NCBI RefSeq assembly: GCF_002003665.1
Contig: NZ_JATM01000001.1
Coordinates: forward strand, 606,914-670,913
Direction: 5' to 3'
Length of the DNA stretch: 64,000 nucleotides
Source of the DNA: Bombella intestini
GTDB taxonomy: Bacteria; Pseudomonadota; Alphaproteobacteria; Acetobacterales; Acetobacteraceae
Shown here: piece by piece, positions 58,836 through 64,000 of the stretch
How the letters are laid out: every line of letters begins with the position of its first letter
How positions within the stretch are numbered: position 1 is the first letter of the stretch
The notes under the pieces: generated by a model
What the model was told of the DNA's origin: nothing
The model's input: only the letters and a program-made list of their open reading frames with translations
The model's database searches: none
Position numbers and translations under genes: made by a program

Positions 58836-59543
58836 CTAGTGCCCCTTCTTCCACCAGTCAGCCGCCTTGAGTTCATCGGCACGCCCCTCTGCCCTCTCCT
58901 GCAGCTGCTGATTTGCCATCTGCGCTTGGGACAGCATCTGCAGGTTCTGCGCGGTCGCCAGCTGCGCCTGAACGGCCTGAGATTCAACGGCAATCCGCCC
59001 GTTTATGGCCGAAATTTGTGTGATATCTGTGGCGTCACTCAATGTCTCCTGCATCTCATCCAGCTTATTCAGCCGCTCATCGAGTGATGTCAGGTTCTGC
59101 ATCGCAAGACCTCGAATATTGGCAAGAGATGCTGTTCCCTGCCGCAGAAACTGGCTGATCGGATCCTTGTCCTGATCTGACACCACATAGCGATTCAGAC
59201 CTGCAAAACGCTGGCCATACTCGCTCACCTTGCCGGTATCCGCAGTAATCTGATCAACAATATTCCCAACATCTGGAAGCGGATGCTGCAGGATTTGCCG
59301 CTTGAAATCGCTGAGCATGCCATTGAACACATCCGGCACATGTGTGAACATCTTATACTGGTCGACCATCTCATTATACTGCTGGGTCAGCTGAGCAACT
59401 TCCCTAGCCGTATTGGCGATACTCTGTGTAATACTGCCATTATCCATCACCATGATCTGTGCCCTGGCAGAACGCACATTGACGGTCAGAACCATGACCG
59501 TGGCCAGCATGACCGAAGCCAGACAGACAATCTTTCCCACCAC
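58836..59543 (-). CDS. virB5: T4SS pilus-tip protein VirB5
   Basis: A 235-residue exported protein with a signal peptide cleaved near ARAQ. The mature protein is long and helical: TAREVAQLTQQYNEMVDQYK, GQRFAGLNRYVV and AQNLQMLSQAQMANQQLQER, as in the VirB5/TrbJ family. VirB5 sits at the tip of the pilus and aids contact with target cells. It lies between virB4 and virB6. Confidence 0.9.
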   Translation of the reverse strand: MVGKIVCLASVMLATVMVLTVNVRSARAQIMVMDNGSITQSIANTAREVAQLTQQYNEMVDQYKMFTHVPDVFNGMLSDFKRQILQHPLPDVGNIVDQITADTGKVSEYGQRFAGLNRYVVSDQDKDPISQFLRQGTASLANIRGLAMQNLTSLDERLNKLDEMQETLSDATDITQISAINGRIAVESQAVQAQLATAQNLQMLSQAQMANQQLQERAEGRADELKAADWWKKGH

Positions 59544-59553
59544 CTTATTCTCC

Positions 59554-61926
59554 TTAGTCTCTGGCCTCGTGATAACGGGTCATGAAATGCTCAAGCCACT
59601 GGCTTGGATCGTTGCCGTATTTCATGCGCAGCTGCTCGGCGAAGTTGGCCCTGTTCGCCCGTCCCGAAAGCACGGCGATATATTCCGGCATAGAGGACAG
59701 GTCGAACTCGCATATGACGCTGCCATTCTCACGCTTCATGAGAAAGCGTTTTGGATCTCCCACCATCCCCTCACGGATGGCAGCGTACTCACCTTCCGTA
59801 CAGCTCAGCCCTGTCATATAGGCCGCCCTGTCTGCCGTCGGAGACGGGTACAGAATCTTGGTCATGCACTGCGCTACCAGAGACGCACCCAGCTTTGATT
59901 CCAGCACATGCTCTGGCTGCTGCGTTGCCAGAATCAGCATTCCGTTATTCTTCCGGACCGTCAGCAGGAACTTGTCGATGACCGCCGCAAATTTTGGATC
60001 CAGAAGATAAGCCCTGAACTCGTCACAGCTCATGAGGAAGCGGCGTCCATCCACCACCTTCTCGATCCTGTAGAGCAGATACGCCGCCGTGGGGGCGCAT
60101 ATCTCTTCGTGATCAAGGAAAGCGGTCAGGTCAAAACCCGTGATGGCACTGGACAAATCCACACTGTCCTCATCGCCATCAAACAGCCACCCCAGAGCTC
60201 CCCCACGGCACCACCGTTCCAGCCGTGCCCCGGCTCCCTCCGCAGGACCATGCATGAGGAACTGACGCACCCCCGCCAGAGACCGCATCTCAACCGGATA
60301 GCTCATCTGGCGGGCGATACCACGTTGGAGCCGCTTGGCATCCTCCGACGATATACCGCCCTTGCCATCACTTTCGATGAGACCGGTAATCCACTGCCGC
60401 AGGAACTCGACATCATCCGCATCCCCACTCAGGCCACGCATCGGGGCAAGGCCGCAGGACACGCCCCGCTTCAGCACGAGATAGGTGCCACCCGTCGCCA
60501 GCACGAGGAGCTGACCGCCTCGATCCTTATCAAAGAACACGACAGCACCGTTCACGGTGGAGAGGGCCTGTTCCATCATCGCCATGATGTACATGAGAAT
60601 GGTGGTCTTCCCGGAGCCAATTGGACCGAAAATGGCCGTCATCCCGACATCCTTCACATGCGGGACGTAATCATACGGTGTCGCACCATCAGTCCTAAAG
60701 CGGGCAATGGCGGTTCCCCAATGCCCTGCCCTAGCACCGGCCGGGAAGTTGTCAAACGTGGAAAGGCTGGCAAAATTGCTGCTGTTTATGCTTCCGGCCC
60801 GTGTCCTGAACTCCCAGTTTCCCGGCAGTTGCGACCAGAAGGCTGCCTCCAGCGCCATGATCTCCTGCACAACCACGGCCCCTGCATCGGTAAGACGAGC
60901 CCGTGCCCGGGCACTTCTTTCACCTAGATCGGCCAGGTTGTCCGCATACACGGCAAGCGAGAAATGATGCGTTCCAAAAACAAACTCGTTGGAAATGAGC
61001 CTATCCACGGCGTCCGTCAGCTGATCCATCTGACTGGATGCCTTGTCGCCAGAACTCGCCATCTGGTTGGTCTTCAGCGTCAGTCTTTCATCGGCCTGCG
61101 CTCGTGTCAGAAACCCGAAGGACTGACTAATTACTATGGGAAACTCGACACTCAGAAGCGTATTGAGCATTCCCGGCCGGGTTTTGGCCGGATACTCACG
61201 AAAGGAAAAAATGCCACCCACTTTACTGTGGTCGAGTGACCTTATCTCAAATCCCCGCTTCCCACAGATGACCCGATCCGTATAGAGCGAAGCTCCAAGA
61301 GACCCGGAGACCAGTGGGACGGGCATCCAAAAGGCCGAGATGATGAGGCGCAGAGCCTCACCAATTTCCGTGAACACCACATCGTTGGACTCCCGCAGTC
61401 CAAGACGGCGGACACCGTACCTGTCTAGCGCAGACGACACGACCTGCCAGATGTCTTCCAGCTGTCTTACGACTGCACTGCTCCCCTCGGCTGGTGCCTT
61501 CTTGCCGAAGCGCATCATCTTGCTGCCCATCTTGCCCAAGACATTCCGGGGGGAGACGATTACCGAAAAGAAATAATCATTCCGGTAAAGACGGCCCTTC
61601 AACACACGCTCGTTAAAAGCCCGATGCAGGTTGCGGGAAAACTCCGAACGGAACTGAGTGTCAGGCAGCTCCGGCACATCCGGGTGCCGGATGAGATGCG
61701 TGTAGACGGTGACGTTGTCATCAGCAATGTTGCGCAAGACCGTATTGAGGTTCCGTTTGCGCCCGTTCCTTACCGATATTTCTTCCAGCTCGAAGGGCAC
61801 GCCCTGCACATGCCCCATGGCCATGACCGACCCGTCACGCAGCAGCACGACATCCTTGGCGATATGCCCCACATAAGGCAGGTAGATTTCACCAGACCGC
61901 TCGATACCCCCGGACTTCCCGAACAT
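59554..61926 (-). CDS. virB4: T4SS ATPase VirB4
   Basis: The largest T4SS ATPase, 790 residues. The N-terminal part has LLRDGSVMAMGHVQGVPFEL and the CagE/TrbE-type domain. The C-terminal RecA-like domain has Walker A IFGPIGSGKTTILMYIMAMM (near 430-440), Walker B MSCDEFRAYL and ILATQQPEHVLES. Its start overlaps the virB3 stop by 1 bp. All key residues are present. Confidence 0.96.
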   Translation of the reverse strand: MFGKSGGIERSGEIYLPYVGHIAKDVVLLRDGSVMAMGHVQGVPFELEEISVRNGRKRNLNTVLRNIADDNVTVYTHLIRHPDVPELPDTQFRSEFSRNLHRAFNERVLKGRLYRNDYFFSVIVSPRNVLGKMGSKMMRFGKKAPAEGSSAVVRQLEDIWQVVSSALDRYGVRRLGLRESNDVVFTEIGEALRLIISAFWMPVPLVSGSLGASLYTDRVICGKRGFEIRSLDHSKVGGIFSFREYPAKTRPGMLNTLLSVEFPIVISQSFGFLTRAQADERLTLKTNQMASSGDKASSQMDQLTDAVDRLISNEFVFGTHHFSLAVYADNLADLGERSARARARLTDAGAVVVQEIMALEAAFWSQLPGNWEFRTRAGSINSSNFASLSTFDNFPAGARAGHWGTAIARFRTDGATPYDYVPHVKDVGMTAIFGPIGSGKTTILMYIMAMMEQALSTVNGAVVFFDKDRGGQLLVLATGGTYLVLKRGVSCGLAPMRGLSGDADDVEFLRQWITGLIESDGKGGISSEDAKRLQRGIARQMSYPVEMRSLAGVRQFLMHGPAEGAGARLERWCRGGALGWLFDGDEDSVDLSSAITGFDLTAFLDHEEICAPTAAYLLYRIEKVVDGRRFLMSCDEFRAYLLDPKFAAVIDKFLLTVRKNNGMLILATQQPEHVLESKLGASLVAQCMTKILYPSPTADRAAYMTGLSCTEGEYAAIREGMVGDPKRFLMKRENGSVICEFDLSSMPEYIAVLSGRANRANFAEQLRMKYGNDPSQWLEHFMTRYHEARD

Positions 61927-62249
61927 CAGACGATCCCTCTTCCACGTTTCGGAACCCTGACGGGATTGGGGCTAACGGAGGCCCCACCCCAGACCGATCT
62001 ATCGATCGCACGCCCGGACGTCCTAATCGCAATATAGGCAACATTGACGGCGTTATAATCACGGGAGACGAGCACTTTTGCTCCGAACCACAGCGGCACC
62101 ATCAAGACCTCATAGAGAGGGTTCTTGAGAAAAACGATGATGAAACCGGCAATCATCAGAAACAGCCCAGCCAGCGGCAGCGGCACGCCCGCCACCAATG
62201 CTGGCCGAGTAGCGGCTAGGAACAGAGTGTCTTCGTCCAGTTTTTCCAC
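61926..62249 (-). CDS. virB3: T4SS inner-membrane protein VirB3
   Basis: A 107-residue protein with two adjacent membrane segments (GVPLPLAGLFLMIAGFIIVF, then YEVLMVPLWFGAKVLV) and the typical start with LFLAATRPALVAGVPL. It links VirB4 with the pilus machinery. It sits between virB2 and virB4. Confidence 0.9.
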   Translation of the reverse strand: MEKLDEDTLFLAATRPALVAGVPLPLAGLFLMIAGFIIVFLKNPLYEVLMVPLWFGAKVLVSRDYNAVNVAYIAIRTSGRAIDRSVWGGASVSPNPVRVPKRGRGIV

Positions 62250-62252
62250 GCT

Positions 62253-62579
62253 TCAGCCCCCCGTGAGCATCTTCCCGAGAGAGGAAGCACCGAACATGAT
62301 GATAATTCCCCCAACAACACCCGAAACGGCCATCAGCGAGGCACGCCCGAACATCCACATGAGGCCAATGGCAATGATACCGAGAATGGCAAGGCTCTGC
62401 CCGAACGCCCCAAGGATGAATGAGCAGATGTTGTTAATCATCGTTTCCGGAGACAGACCGCCCGTAACGCCAGAGGCACGTGCGACAGACGGAAGAGCGA
62501 CAAGGCCCATCACCCATGCGGACCTGGCTGCCCGGATGGACCTTTCACGAAGCGCGACGCCTTTTGACAGTGACAACAT
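62253..62579 (-). CDS. virB2: T4SS major pilin VirB2
   Basis: A 108-residue prepilin with a long signal region ending near VARASG, then two membrane helices (MINNICSFILGAFGQSLAIL, GIIAIGLMWMFGRASLMAV). It is the pilus subunit. It is encoded 3 bp before virB3 in order of transcription. Confidence 0.92.
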   Translation of the reverse strand: MLSLSKGVALRERSIRAARSAWVMGLVALPSVARASGVTGGLSPETMINNICSFILGAFGQSLAILGIIAIGLMWMFGRASLMAVSGVVGGIIIMFGASSLGKMLTGG

Positions 62580-62589
62580 GTCTTATTCC

Positions 62590-63345
62590 TTAATGAAGAG
62601 AAGAGAAGACCACAGGACTGTCCGTGGCCTGAACAAACAACGCAGCATCAGACGCACGCGGCTGGTCCGCATTTTTTTTCGCATCAGATGCGGAGCTGTA
62701 TTCGGGGCTGCCCCACACATCCCACGAAGGGGGAGCGTCCGGGTCTGCGGCAGCCGAAACCTGCCGGGCTGGTGGAGACACCTTCACGCCATCCGACACT
62801 GAACCAACATCAAGAGCAGGCACGATCCTACGTGCAGAAGCCTCAACCTTACTCACATAACCATTTGTAAAACCACGTTGAGCATCCCCCGTATTGTACC
62901 GGGAGATTGTCACACGCAGGGCCGCCTGCTGTTCCTCATGTGTCTGTCCACCCACATAGGCATCCGACAGAATAATGGAGGCCGCACCTATCGACACGCA
63001 TGGGTCAAAAACGTCACGGACCTGCAGACCAAAACGTGGCAGGTTATGAGAATTGATCTGCATGAGACCAAGATCGACCGAATGACCCGATGCAATCAGG
63101 GTTGATGCTATTTCAGCAGCCTGCCGATCATCGGCCGCCCTGAACACTTTCTGCGTATCGTTGTCATGCAACAAAAAAGGCTCGAAACCAGACTCCGTCT
63201 GCGCAATTGACGCAAGCGTGACAGGAGCTACATTTGGCCCACAACGCAAGGCAAGCTGTCCGAAATCCTTGATATCAAGCGGCTGAGCCGTAGCTGCCCC
63301 TACTTGCCACGACAGCACGCCAGACACGAAGACAGAACCAACCAT
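62590..63345 (-). CDS. virB1: T4SS lytic transglycosylase VirB1
   Basis: Cuts peptidoglycan to let the channel pass. It has a signal peptide and an SLT domain: the catalytic Glu in ASIAQTESGFEPF, GLMQINSHNLPRFG, FDPCVSIGAASIIL and ISRYNTGD. A Pro/Ser/Asp-rich tail of about 90 residues follows. I chose ATG 63345, which puts the signal peptide at the start (251 residues). The frame runs on to 63525 with an ATG at 63522, so a longer form cannot be excluded. It is the first gene of the operon. Confidence 0.9.
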   Translation of the reverse strand: MVGSVFVSGVLSWQVGAATAQPLDIKDFGQLALRCGPNVAPVTLASIAQTESGFEPFLLHDNDTQKVFRAADDRQAAEIASTLIASGHSVDLGLMQINSHNLPRFGLQVRDVFDPCVSIGAASIILSDAYVGGQTHEEQQAALRVTISRYNTGDAQRGFTNGYVSKVEASARRIVPALDVGSVSDGVKVSPPARQVSAAADPDAPPSWDVWGSPEYSSASDAKKNADQPRASDAALFVQATDSPVVFSSLH

Positions 63346-63525
63346 CTTGAACACCCTGCCCCAAGTCAGACGTCCCGCCTGGGCAAGCGTTCCATCAGAT
63401 GGTAGCCGACTTGGAAAAGACCAACGAACGTTCTCCACAGCGTCCCATTCCACAAAAATGGAAAGGACAGCCTGAAGACTGGCTGGGACCGTCTGCTTCT
63501 TCAAAACTAGAAATGGTTCCATCAA

Positions 63526-64000
63526 GACGTCAGGACCCCTTGCATGGCACTACACGATAAATTTGACCCGGAGAGTGAGTATCAGGAAAAAATAAATATT
63601 CTGTTATTTTTCTATATTGAAACAGAAGATAAATATGTAAATTTACTTTGTTTTTATAAGAAAATTCTATTTATATTTAGAAAATACTTTTAGTTTTAAT
63701 AAAAAAACAGAGAATTATAGACGTGTCTGTATCGTGTTTCAGACACATTGCAGACTGACCTAAACAGGATGCGTCTTTCCTGTCTCAAGAAGCTCTTGAG
63801 AGTTTTGTGAAGGGGCCAACCATAACAAGAGCTACAAAAGCATAATAGAGAAAGGGCGCACTTATGACCTTTCTCATTTTTATAAAAAGCCATCCCTTCT
63901 TGACACTTTCCACTCAAGGGAAAGGATTTATGCCGCAAACGGAAGCAGATGACTTTCAGAGCTACCATAAGCAACTCTAAGCTAAATACTCTGATGCTTC
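63526..64000. other. AT-rich region upstream of virB1
   Basis: About 475 bp with no gene I can support. A 92-codon minus-strand frame (63696-63974) and a 16-codon plus-strand frame at about 63930 lack supporting features. It probably includes the virB promoter. Confidence 0.5.

Noticed and set aside
59908..60927. 339-codon plus-strand frame inside virB4
   Set aside because: Antisense to a fully recognisable VirB4; its composition is that of a shadow frame, with no domain.
63696..63974. 92-codon minus-strand frame upstream of virB1
   Set aside because: Low-quality composition in AT-rich DNA, no ribosome-binding site or domain.
63928..63978. 16-codon plus-strand frame preceded by an AGG-rich stretch
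   Set aside because: Could be a leader peptide, but the window ends here and nothing supports it.

Overview
This window looks like chromosomal DNA of an alphaproteobacterium, most likely an acetic acid bacterium (Acetobacteraceae). I base this on protein sequence character, the gene order ffh-rpsP-rimM-trmD-rplS followed by leuCDB, tRNA genes that encode their own CCA ends, and several small lipoproteins and glycosyltransferases of the kind found in that family. I cannot assign genus or species from the sequence alone.

Layout. 0-4.7 kb: 3' end of bamD, then a coupled recN-ligA pair. 4.8-12 kb: an AT-rich GT8 glycosyltransferase, a PaeA/YtfL-like CNNM-CBS membrane protein, nicotinamidase, a GH144-like glucanase, a sugar-region glycosyltransferase and two paralogous proteins of unknown function. 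12.2-16.7 kb: tRNA-Arg, tRNA-Pro, gpt, two tandem tRNA-Asn genes, rnhA-thrB, ispH and a lipoprotein. 16.7-22.3 kb: four more glycosyltransferases, one fused to a DUF1796-like domain. 22.3-27.7 kb: small envelope proteins, a thioredoxin-like protein with a hexanucleotide repeat, and two paralogous class I aminotransferases. 27.8-34.6 kb: leuC-leuD-leuB and the SRP/ribosome operon. 34.8-37 kb: a quinone reductase-like flavoprotein and a DUF2130 protein.

37.2-42.75 kb is a small integrated element in tRNA-Ser(TGA), bounded by a 56-bp direct repeat (54 of 56 bases identical). It carries a tyrosine integrase, an excisionase, a primase split over two overlapping genes, a VapE-type ATPase, an iteron-like replication origin and an orphan MazE-like antitoxin. 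It has no structural phage genes and resembles a minimal phage satellite.

42.9-49 kb: two secreted 17-residue-repeat proteins, a DsbA-like protein, a DEAD-box helicase, and metX-metW. A strongly nested inverted-repeat region near 49.2 kb may encode a structured RNA.

49.6-63.5 kb is the most interesting region. A complete VirB1-VirB11/VirD4 type IV secretion operon, including a 55-residue VirB7 lipoprotein, lies on the minus strand in canonical order. Facing it on the plus strand are a TrbM-like protein, a pesticin-like muramidase without a signal peptide, and an overlapping gene for a secreted Ivy-family lysozyme inhibitor with the CxPHxC loop. No relaxase is visible in the window. My inference is a secreted antibacterial effector with its immunity protein, served by the adjacent secretion system.
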